This document shows, one piece after another, positions 9,027 through 16,237 of a stretch of DNA of 64,000 nt. Position 1 is the stretch's first letter; every line of letters begins with the position of its first letter. A program made the translations under genes and the position numbers. Origin of the DNA: CAYVTV01 sp964526475 (GTDB lineage: Bacteria; Bacteroidota; Bacteroidia; Bacteroidales; GCA-2748055); assembly GCA_964526475.1 (NCBI GenBank), contig CAZGKF010000001.1:76784-140783 (forward strand), in the 5' to 3' direction. The notes under the pieces were generated by a model. That model was not told the origin of the DNA and searched no databases. It worked only from the letters and a program-made list of their open reading frames with translations.

Positions 9027-10046
9027 TTATTGGATTACTAAATTTTTTAAAAAACTGATAAGATCATATAGCGAATTAAATTCCCTTTCGCTATTTTCTG
9101 ATTCAATTTTCCAAATATAATCATTTTCAATAATATGTGCTTTAATATGCAATTCTGAATTACTATTTTCTGCAAGGCCGTATCCAGCTCTTTTTAATGC
9201 CCTTATTGTCCATTCTTTTTGTAATCTATCAGTTGCAGATAAGGAAACATATCGATTTTGCTTTCTTACAATTTCAATTTCCCCTGATTTCCTGTTGAAA
9301 TGAAATCCTTTTGAATAAAAGATACGATCAACGGCCCCACTTAAGATAAGATCCTCAGGGGCACCGGAAATAATCGATTTATCATTCAATATCATTAGTT
9401 TATCGGGGAAACGGAATGCTATTCCTGTATCATGAGTACTGAAAATAATTGTTTTTCCTGATGCAGCCAACTCTGCCAGAAAACTTACGAGTTCATATTT
9501 ATTAGGTAGATCGAGGAAGGCTGTTGGTTCATCAAGTATGATTATTGGAGTGTTCTGTGCAATAGTTCTGGCTATCATCGCTCTTTGCTTCTCCCCGTCA
9601 CTGATCATATACAGAGGACTATTAGCGTGAGAATGAAGACCGGTGACTTCAAGAGCCTTCATTATCTCATTATGATCATCTTTTTTAATTGCACCCAGCC
9701 AGTTGGTATATGGGAATCTTCCCAGTGATACAAGCTCATAGACTGTCATTAACGGATTATGGGGCATTATTGTTGAAACAAAAGAAACCAGTCTGGGAAA
9801 ATCTGCTGGCAAAACAGAGCCCAACAACTTGTCTTCAATGAATATTTTACCTGAAAGGACAGGTACTAATTTAACCATTGATCTCAAAACCGTGCTTTTC
9901 CCTGTACCATTCCTCCCAATTAATACTGTCAATTCACCTTTCTTAATATCTCCGGTAAAATCCTTTACAAGAATCAGATTTTCTGTAACTGCCGGATATC
10001 CGAAAGAAACATCTAAAAACCTGTATATGGAACCTGCATCATTCAT
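9027..10046 (-). CDS. BtuD/FecE-type ABC transporter ATPase with C-terminal extension
   Basis: An ATPase of the iron-siderophore/cobalamin importer class. Visible motifs are Walker A GRNGTGKST, a signature loop ISDGEKQRAMIARTIAQ (Asp replacing the first Gly of LSGGQ), Walker B IIILDEPTAFLD and the switch His in FSTHDTG. The start is taken at 10046 (MNDAGSIYRF), which overlaps the permease stop by 8 bp; a longer reading would begin deep inside the permease gene. The last 80-100 residues, after about residue 250, are beyond the normal length of BtuD or FecE and include IRALKRAGYGL and a small alpha/beta-like tail of unknown role. It pairs with the FecCD-type permease and the binding lipoprotein; the riboswitch at the operon head points to cobalamin. 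Confidence 0.85.
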   Translation of the reverse strand: MNDAGSIYRFLDVSFGYPAVTENLILVKDFTGDIKKGELTVLIGRNGTGKSTVLRSMVKLVPVLSGKIFIEDKLLGSVLPADFPRLVSFVSTIMPHNPLMTVYELVSLGRFPYTNWLGAIKKDDHNEIMKALEVTGLHSHANSPLYMISDGEKQRAMIARTIAQNTPIIILDEPTAFLDLPNKYELVSFLAELAASGKTIIFSTHDTGIAFRFPDKLMILNDKSIISGAPEDLILSGAVDRIFYSKGFHFNRKSGEIEIVRKQNRYVSLSATDRLQKEWTIRALKRAGYGLAENSNSELHIKAHIIENDYIWKIESENSEREFNSLYDLISFLKNLVIQ

Positions 10047-11064
10047 ACATAAACCGCTTTTTCCCAAGTAAAATCCATATAACAACAGGAATACCAATTA
10101 ACGATGTCACAGCATTTACAGGGAGTATTATCTGGGATCCGGGAAGTTGTGATATAATATCACTTAAAAGCATAACTGAAGCCCCGGTAAGAATACACCC
10201 TGCAAGTAGAACTCCCTGTCTGGAAGTTCTGAACAGCATCCGGCATATATGTGGTACAGCAATACCAATAAATGCCACAGGTCCACAAAAAGCAGTAACG
10301 GTGCCGGTTAATAAGCTGGTACTGGTAAATACCAAAATGCGATAATTGTGAATGTGTACACCCATTGTACGGGCATATTCCTCACCAAGAAGAATTGCAT
10401 TTGAGGGTTTAATTACAAAAAACGAAAGTATAATCCCGGGAACAAAACCTACCAGAAGAATTGGGATTTGCTCATTACTGACACTACTTACACTCCCCAT
10501 CGTCCATATTACAAAAGCCTTTAAAGCTGATTCTCCGGAGAAGAACTGAAGTATATTAATAATGGCAGAAATACCGCTCCCCAGCATGATCCCAAGAATT
10601 AATATGGTCATGATATCCCTTGTTTTCATAGAAACCAGCAATATTATCAGTAAAACAATTGCAGAACCGCTCCATGCAGCGATAATTAACAGCCAGCTAG
10701 AACTTAGGTTAAAAATGTTTGAACCGAAATATGCGGAAAAACCGATAACTACCAGGGCAACCCCAAGGCTTGCCCCGGAACTTATTCCCAAAACATAAGG
10801 GCCAGCCAACGGATTTCTGAAAACAGTCTGCATTTGCAACCCGCTAACCGAAAGTGATACTCCGGCAATAAGAGCTGTAATGACTCTGGGGATACGGAAA
10901 TAATGTAATGTCATCCATGAAGCTGACTGATCATTATCCGCAAATAATAAGCCTATAACATCTGACAGCGAAATATAAACCGAACCAGCTACAAGATCTC
11001 CAAGCAGGAGCATAAGCAGCAAAAAGAGAAGCAGGGATAAAAGGAGTATGTTTTTCCCGGTCAC
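10039..11064 (-). CDS. BtuC/FecCD-type ABC transporter permease
   Basis: A 341-residue inner-membrane permease with about ten hydrophobic helices. Family signatures include RIPRVITALIAGVSLSVSG near residue 52, QTVFRNPLAGPYVLGISSGAS and GPVAFIGIAVPHICRML with its coupling-helix sequence toward the C-terminus. The FecCD family imports Fe-siderophores, haem or vitamin B12; the substrate is inferred as B12 from the cobalamin riboswitch about 4.6 kb upstream in the same transcription direction. It overlaps the ATPase gene by 8 bp and follows the 89-residue gene by 15 bp. Confidence 0.88.
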   Translation of the reverse strand: MTGKNILLLSLLLFLLLMLLLGDLVAGSVYISLSDVIGLLFADNDQSASWMTLHYFRIPRVITALIAGVSLSVSGLQMQTVFRNPLAGPYVLGISSGASLGVALVVIGFSAYFGSNIFNLSSSWLLIIAAWSGSAIVLLIILLVSMKTRDIMTILILGIMLGSGISAIINILQFFSGESALKAFVIWTMGSVSSVSNEQIPILLVGFVPGIILSFFVIKPSNAILLGEEYARTMGVHIHNYRILVFTSTSLLTGTVTAFCGPVAFIGIAVPHICRMLFRTSRQGVLLAGCILTGASVMLLSDIISQLPGSQIILPVNAVTSLIGIPVVIWILLGKKRFMYE

Positions 11065-11079
11065 AATAATATCTTTAAA

Positions 11080-11349
11080 CTAAGTAGTTAATTCCTCGAC
11101 AATCCCGACAAGTTCCAACATATCCATACGAACTTTGTTATAATACCGGGAAAGTGATTGCGTATCCTTTTTCTCAGGATGCAATACTTTATGAATAAGC
11201 TCATTTCGTTTTGCTACCAGTTTGCGGATTACTTCCTCAAACTTATTTTCTTCTATCCCCGAGTGAATACTTCGTAAAGTGAAGCATTCAGATAGAAGTT
11301 CGAAGGTAAGATAATTAATATCTTTTTTAAGTTTTTTTATGCTCGCCAT
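11080..11349 (-). CDS. Small alpha-helical hypothetical protein
   Basis: Eighty-nine residues, charged and helical throughout, no signal peptide and no membrane segment, so probably cytosolic. It begins MASIKKLKKDINYLTF and contains a conserved-looking SIHSGIEENKFEEVIRK stretch. I do not recognise a characterised family, though its composition is like small coiled-coil proteins found across the Bacteroidota. It lies between the binding-protein gene (178 bp upstream) and the permease (15 bp downstream). A TATTTTTG box on this strand at 11458-11465 could give the second half of the operon its own promoter, but it lacks a -33 TTG. Confidence 0.55.
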   Translation of the reverse strand: MASIKKLKKDINYLTFELLSECFTLRSIHSGIEENKFEEVIRKLVAKRNELIHKVLHPEKKDTQSLSRYYNKVRMDMLELVGIVEELTT

Positions 11350-11457
11350 CTTTATAAAAATAAGAAATAAGTAATTAGAATTTTCAAGATTGAGAATGTA
11401 AAAGATGTAATATAAAAAAATTATTATTATCCATTAGCAGGCAAATAATTCCTTTAG

Positions 11458-11465
11458 CAAAAATA
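11458..11465 (-). promoter_or_regulatory. Possible internal -7 box before the small helical gene
   Basis: The minus strand reads TATTTTTG, a full TAnnTTTG match about 110 bp before the 89-residue gene. No TTG is present 19-21 bp further upstream. It would allow the importer genes to be expressed without the riboswitch; the support is weak. Confidence 0.3.
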
Positions 11466-11527
11466 ATCTCAAGAACAGTAATATTCATGTTTTCCGCAAT
11501 GGCAAATCCTGTTTCATAATCAACCGC

Positions 11528-12661
11528 TTATTTAAGTTTCCTGTAATAAAAAAGTTCATGTTCCGCGATAATTCCGGGATGAAAGAATGATATCATATCT
11601 TTCAGGATCAGATCTGACCTTAGTGCTCCCGATTCCCAGAAATCATTTCCCCCGGCATGATTCGATCTGGCATTATTATTATAAACCATACCTAAACCTA
11701 AAGCTTTAATACCACCAAATCTTCTGTCCCTCGATAAAAGGTCTTCCAATGAACCTGAAGTTCCACAATTTATCCAGATGTCAGCTTCAGCAGATGTATT
11801 GTAAACATACTCAAGGCTGAGAGGAATATACTCATCAGAAAGATCATCCTTCCACAAGTAATCACCGCCAGCATCTTCAATAAAGCGCGAGGTAAGTGAC
11901 CTGCCTCCTGCAACATACCATGTGTCTTTCCAAGGCAAACCTGTGAGCACCTTAGGTTTTTGAAGAGTATTCATTACAGAACCTGACAATCTCAGGTAAT
12001 TATCATGTATAACCGAGAAAATTGAATCCCCTGTAAGTTTTAGCCCGTAAAATCTGGCGAAAAATTTTATCCATTCTGTTTTTCCAAGAGGGTGCTGTTC
12101 GAGGAAATCAGAAACTATTACTGCAACAATGCCTGCATCGGAAAGTCTTTTAATTATACCGGTTACAGAGGATTCGAGTCCATATAAGAATACAACATCA
12201 GGCTTAATCTTCAATATTGCTTCATAGTCTAAAGAAGGTGGATAGCCAACATCCCTGACAAAACCCTGATTAAAATCTTCCCTCAGCAAAGAATCATAGA
12301 AATAATCTTTCCCGGATATACCTTTAATAGTTGCTGTTTTCTTTAAAGCTGATATAAAGCCAATGTGGGTAGTGGAAAGACAAACTACAGATTTCACAGG
12401 GGTCCTGATCACAATATTACCGGAAAGGCTATCTGGTAAATCCGTGTTTTGTTCAGCCAGTATGTATTGAATTTTCTCATTATTTGCTTTTTGCCATGGT
12501 TTTGTTATTACAGCGATACTGAAACCATCATATGTATATAATTCAAAAGTATTGGAAAATACTACTTCACTTGAATTCTGAGGGTTCCCGTCTGCCATTT
12601 CAGACTGCCGGCAGGAAAAAAAAACTAAAAGTAAAGTGAAACATATACTCCATTTCATCAA
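11528..12661 (-). CDS. BtuF/FepB-type substrate-binding lipoprotein
   Basis: A 377-residue periplasmic binding lipoprotein with lipobox FFSC at about residues 14-17. The fold is the helical-backbone type used by B12 and siderophore importers: VVCLSTTHIGFISAL in the first lobe, DVGYPPSLDYEAILKIKPD, which matches the metal/cofactor-binding clamp of BtuF-like proteins, and ARSNHAGGNDFWESGALRSDLILKD near the end of the second lobe. Its start overlaps the stop of the upstream protease gene by 4 bp (ATGA), implying translational coupling. Cobalamin is the most likely ligand because of the upstream riboswitch; an iron chelate cannot be excluded from the protein alone. Confidence 0.85.
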   Translation of the reverse strand: MMKWSICFTLLLVFFSCRQSEMADGNPQNSSEVVFSNTFELYTYDGFSIAVITKPWQKANNEKIQYILAEQNTDLPDSLSGNIVIRTPVKSVVCLSTTHIGFISALKKTATIKGISGKDYFYDSLLREDFNQGFVRDVGYPPSLDYEAILKIKPDVVFLYGLESSVTGIIKRLSDAGIVAVIVSDFLEQHPLGKTEWIKFFARFYGLKLTGDSIFSVIHDNYLRLSGSVMNTLQKPKVLTGLPWKDTWYVAGGRSLTSRFIEDAGGDYLWKDDLSDEYIPLSLEYVYNTSAEADIWINCGTSGSLEDLLSRDRRFGGIKALGLGMVYNNNARSNHAGGNDFWESGALRSDLILKDMISFFHPGIIAEHELFYYRKLK

Positions 12662-14712
12662 TTTGGAGATTTAGCAATTACCAGCTTCTTTTTGATCAAT
12701 CTGTTATTATGTTCAATCGTAATTATATAAACACCGGAAGAAAACTCCGGAACTTTGAATCTTGCCAGTTTTTCTTCCTTTATCTCATAATCAGCTATAA
12801 GGATCCCATTTGTACTGTATATTTTCATTCTGCTTCCAGTCATTATTCCGTCAGAGGTAAGCCAGAATTCTTCAATAGCAGGATTTGGAAAAATAAGGAA
12901 TGAATCATCCGTATCTTCCATTAATAATAATACAGCATCAATAAAATGGACAACCCCATTCAGAGCATTTATGTCTTTCACAATAATATTTGCATAGTCT
13001 ACAAACAAATTATTTTTATTAGTAATTTCAAGCATCCTCCCGGATGATGCTTCTAAAAGCCTTCCATCAGTTAAATCCTGTGTATTCAACTCTGCATTCA
13101 GGATATGATTTCTTACAATAAAGAGAAGATCATCTGATGAAGTGGAAAAAAGTGTATTAAAAGTTGTGGGAGGCAGGTCCTTAAATGCTTTATCAACAGG
13201 AGCGAAAACTGTATAAGGACCTTTGTCTGTAAGATCTGCAGCCAGGTCTGTTAATAATATCGCTTCTTTAAAATATTCATGATCAGTACTATGGGCAATT
13301 ATTTCCATAATATTAGCTGTCGGGCCAGGAATAAAAAACGGGTCATATCCGATTACAGCCAAAGACCCTGTATTTTTTTCATCTAACCAGGATTTAAGTT
13401 GTTTTGTTGAGGGGGAGTAATAATCCCAGCACATATGAAACTTTGAGAAATAATCGTTCACCGGATTTGCGCATGTTGCGTCACCTCCCGTCAGATTTCC
13501 AACAATCATTTTATTATTATTAAACAGTGGGGAACCGGAAGAACCTCCCTCAGTTGCTCCCTCATCCCAACGTGTTACTCTCCAGAACCCATTTGGGACA
13601 GACTCGTTTAACCATGAGGGAGGATTTACTGGCTGATATTGACTTGTAACTGGGTCATTCTCAACGGAAATTTTTTTCACATCTCCCATAGGATGATGAA
13701 TGCATACCGATGAGGAAGCGGGACTGGTTGTTCTGGTCCATCCTGCAAAATATGGATTATAGCTTTCAGGGATATCTTCAGATAAAAGCAGAAGGCTAAA
13801 GTCAAGGCTGTCGGATGTAGCCTTTATCACGGAACCTGCAGTTGTGCGGTTAACCTGACCATCAGGGCCGTCACACTCAGGAGATTCGTATTCAAAGTAG
13901 AAAACAGCCGATTCAGCTGAAAAGGCGGTGCTAATACAATGATTAGCAGTTAATAGATATGGAACTCCATCAGAATTTGTATTATTAATAAGCGTTCCGG
14001 TACATAATTCAGATAAGGAAGTTGTAGATCTTTTAAAGATTATCCGACAAACGGACCTTTTTACCTCCTGCCAAAATTCACCTGAAGGGCAGTTAATATC
14101 TACATTACAGTTGCCGGATAAGCCATAACGACCATCTTTATAATCGCTTATACCGAACAGGTCAATGAATGCATGTGATACTGTCCCAACCTCGAGTCTT
14201 CCGAAATCAATGAGCTTTTCAGATACCTGTAATTCAATAATTACTTTTTCGCCCGGAATAAAGGAAACAGGTAAATTTCCCGAGATCTTATTACTGCGGT
14301 GATCAAAACTACCGCGGATATCAGTCTGCTCAGGATTGTATATGAATATCCTTGCTCCCTCCTGTAATAAAAATTCATTAAAAAATATCCCTATAGCAAA
14401 TGCCTCTTCTGAATATATTTCAAGCCGCCATAACCTTACTCCATCGTCAGTCTGTTGCCAATAACCGGAATTAGATGTATTAAAGTTCACTTCATAATTC
14501 CAGGCTACAGGCAAGGGTTTTTTACCATCCGGAATCTCACTTGATTTTATCTCCTTTAAAACCTGATTATAATCAAACCCTGGCATCCGAACCATTTCAT
14601 GAACTGCTTTTCTGGTTTCGTAAGGGTATGGTTTCCCACCGTATGACACCTGTGCAGATAGCTTACCGGTAAGAATAAACAAAGAAAAAATATAGAAAAG
14701 TTTTCTCCTCAA
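12658..14712 (-). CDS. Secreted trypsin-like (lysyl-endopeptidase-type) protease with fasciclin and T9SS sorting domains
   Basis: A 684-residue exported protein. A signal peptide ends at about residue 20 (GKLSAQ). An N-terminal beta domain (about 70-180) precedes a trypsin-like domain with an apparently complete triad: His258 in TANHC, Asp304 in SLDFSLLL and Ser392 in GGSSGSPLF, the arrangement of Achromobacter-type lysyl endopeptidases. Residues about 465-605 form one fasciclin (FAS1) domain with YTVFAPVDKAF and the closing NGVVHFIDAVL. The last 75 residues are a T9SS type A sorting domain (FPNPAIEEF, SSGVYIITI). It should therefore cross the outer membrane by the type IX system. It is the second gene of the riboswitch-controlled B12 operon, 64 bp after the DUF4465 gene. 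A role in freeing protein-bound cobalamin is speculation. Confidence 0.85.
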   Translation of the reverse strand: MRRKLFYIFSLFILTGKLSAQVSYGGKPYPYETRKAVHEMVRMPGFDYNQVLKEIKSSEIPDGKKPLPVAWNYEVNFNTSNSGYWQQTDDGVRLWRLEIYSEEAFAIGIFFNEFLLQEGARIFIYNPEQTDIRGSFDHRSNKISGNLPVSFIPGEKVIIELQVSEKLIDFGRLEVGTVSHAFIDLFGISDYKDGRYGLSGNCNVDINCPSGEFWQEVKRSVCRIIFKRSTTSLSELCTGTLINNTNSDGVPYLLTANHCISTAFSAESAVFYFEYESPECDGPDGQVNRTTAGSVIKATSDSLDFSLLLLSEDIPESYNPYFAGWTRTTSPASSSVCIHHPMGDVKKISVENDPVTSQYQPVNPPSWLNESVPNGFWRVTRWDEGATEGGSSGSPLFNNNKMIVGNLTGGDATCANPVNDYFSKFHMCWDYYSPSTKQLKSWLDEKNTGSLAVIGYDPFFIPGPTANIMEIIAHSTDHEYFKEAILLTDLAADLTDKGPYTVFAPVDKAFKDLPPTTFNTLFSTSSDDLLFIVRNHILNAELNTQDLTDGRLLEASSGRMLEITNKNNLFVDYANIIVKDINALNGVVHFIDAVLLLMEDTDDSFLIFPNPAIEEFWLTSDGIMTGSRMKIYSTNGILIADYEIKEEKLARFKVPEFSSGVYIITIEHNNRLIKKKLVIAKSPN

Positions 14713-14776
14713 GAATCTATCTTTTTATAATAATTTACTAAAGTTTCGAAGATGTTCATATCATGCATTAATGAAA

Positions 14777-15502
14777 CTATTCTAACAATTCTCCCCTGAT
14801 ATTATCAATACAAACATATGTGGGAGTAAGAATTCCCCATTCATTCTTTTTTGATGAATCGAATGAAAATATAAGATATTTTACGAACCCCAGAGGAGAA
14901 AGATCAATGTTTGTCCATACATTACCAATAAAATCAGGTAATCCATCTTCATTCCTGAAATCAGCAAGACTTACTAAGAAACTACCTGTCTCAATCCCAT
15001 TTTCGTTTACACCCTTTATCATTAAATGGAAATAATCCGGGTCATTTCCACTTTCACCACCATATTTACTGGTAAATTGATCTCCATTTAACATCGAATA
15101 ATAAGCATATGTAGAGTTACAAAGTGAAATATTCGTAACTCTTTCAGGCACGTAAAAAGCGATGGTATCAGCAAGAAAAGAATAAAGTACCGCATATTTT
15201 GGTGATCCATTGGCACCCTTACCGGCAATACTGCTATATTGATTTTCATAGCCGGAAGTTTGGGTATCTGTATTATTTGATACAGCAAAACCATACCAGC
15301 TTTGCCAATCACTATCATAAACATTTCGGAAAAAAGCATTCCCTGAGGAAAAACCTCCGCTTCCATCCGACCCATTCCAATATCCATCAACTCCAAGTGT
15401 TATTTTCTCAAAATCAATAAAATCAGTTGGAATATCATCTTTTTTACATCCTGTAAAAAAGGTAACTACCAGTGCAGTGACAATAAAAAATTTGGCTTTC
15501 AT
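14777..15502 (-). CDS. DUF4465 lipoprotein, first gene after the cobalamin riboswitch
   Basis: A 241-residue lipoprotein with lipobox FFTGC (Cys at about 19), expected on the outer membrane or surface. The beta-rich body has the DUF4465 pattern: DFEKITLGVDGYWNGSDGSG, FRNVYDSDW, SWYGFAVSNNTD, GYENQYSSIAGKG, then a closing IDLSPLGFVKYLIFSFDSS. From family knowledge, DUF4465 proteins frequently accompany B12 uptake loci in Bacteroidota, and surface lipoproteins of such loci can bind cobalamin; whether this one does is inferred. It is the first gene after the riboswitch, with a leader of about 150 nt between the B12 box and the ATG. Confidence 0.8.
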   Translation of the reverse strand: MKAKFFIVTALVVTFFTGCKKDDIPTDFIDFEKITLGVDGYWNGSDGSGGFSSGNAFFRNVYDSDWQSWYGFAVSNNTDTQTSGYENQYSSIAGKGANGSPKYAVLYSFLADTIAFYVPERVTNISLCNSTYAYYSMLNGDQFTSKYGGESGNDPDYFHLMIKGVNENGIETGSFLVSLADFRNEDGLPDFIGNVWTNIDLSPLGFVKYLIFSFDSSKKNEWGILTPTYVCIDNIRGELLE

Positions 15503-15650
15503 AATAATTTAAAATTAGGTTATAAATATACGTAATTAACAGATTAAATATCAATCAACATCTTATATTAATTAAGGATTAGGGGAATAATAAATCAGAG
15601 TCATAGTCCTTGCTTTTTTTCCCGAAAGCCTTTAACAAACAATAAATACT

Positions 15651-15818
15651 GGCAGGTCTTCTGACTTTTCCCTTTACATCAGCCTTCCCATAGTGCATTA
15701 TACACCACAGTGGCATGGTCGATGTAAAACATCCGGGAATTACAGCAGCGGGTACTGTACAGGATTTACACCTGTTTCCCTATTTACTCCATCGGTGATA
15801 ACCTTCAGGAATACCAGC
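15651..15818 (-). promoter_or_regulatory. Cobalamin riboswitch controlling the B12 operon
   Basis: On the minus strand the RNA carries the core features of the AdoCbl/cobalamin riboswitch: GGTGTAAATCC followed by CCGCTGCTGTAA in the conserved core, and the B12 box AAGTCAGAAGACCTGCC at its 3' end (plus coordinates 15651-15667). It is directly upstream of the DUF4465 gene. I see no clear poly-U terminator between it and the ATG, so control may be at translation initiation, perhaps through a kissing-loop, but this was not modelled. It is expected to repress the whole downstream operon when cobalamin is abundant. Confidence 0.93.
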
Positions 15819-15822
15819 AGAA

Positions 15823-15830
15823 CAAAAGTA
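15823..15830 (-). promoter_or_regulatory. Promoter -7 box of the riboswitch-controlled operon
   Basis: The minus strand reads TACTTTTG (TAnnTTTG), placed so that transcription would begin about 7 nt downstream, right at the 5' end of the riboswitch. The -33 region has TTC rather than TTG. Confidence 0.6.
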
Positions 15831-16032
15831 GTAAAAAATCATTTCGAACTATGCTCTCGAAAAAAAAAATATTATTACAACGGGGCACTAAAAACCTTTC
15901 AATTCTAATATTATTAAAGGGCTCATTGTTTTTGTTAACATTTTGACGTGAATAAGTTTTTGTTTTTAACTTTGATGATCTGATATAATACTGGCGATAT
16001 TTTTTATACCATAGCTTATAATCATGTGTCTG

Positions 16033-16210
16033 CTCCGAAAAGTAAATTCACCCCTACCTGCCAGCCGGTAGACTGGATTCCCCTACTCGCCTTCGCGAAG
16101 CTTCAGCGAAGCAAGGAAGGGGACTTTAGTAAATTGCTCGTTATTAGGCACTCCCCCTTTTGGGGGTCGGGGGTAAAACAGTTGTGAACAGAATTTTTTA
16201 CTTTTCGGAG
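16033..16210. repeat. GC-rich, inverted-repeat-bounded intergenic element (MITE/REP-like)
   Basis: A 178-bp segment bounded by perfect 14-bp inverted repeats (CTCCGAAAAGTAAA at 16033-16046 and its complement at 16197-16210). Inside it are nested palindromes: a CCGG-centred one near 16070, CTTCGCGAAG with a near-mirror around 16090-16110, and CCCCC-TTTT-GGGGG near 16153. The G+C content is well above the surroundings. No convincing target-site duplication flanks it. It lies between the riboswitch promoter and ligA and carries no gene. The stretch 15831-16032 shows nothing recognisable. Confidence 0.5.
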
Positions 16211-16237
16211 TGGACTCAATCATTGTATTTTGAAACC

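Noticed and set aside
15693..15908. A 71-codon plus-strand open frame.
   Set aside because: It lies on the opposite strand of the cobalamin riboswitch and has no protein-like features.
16160..16237. An upstream ATG for LigA.
   Set aside because: The added 26 residues are encoded by the inverted-repeat element and are not conserved in the family.
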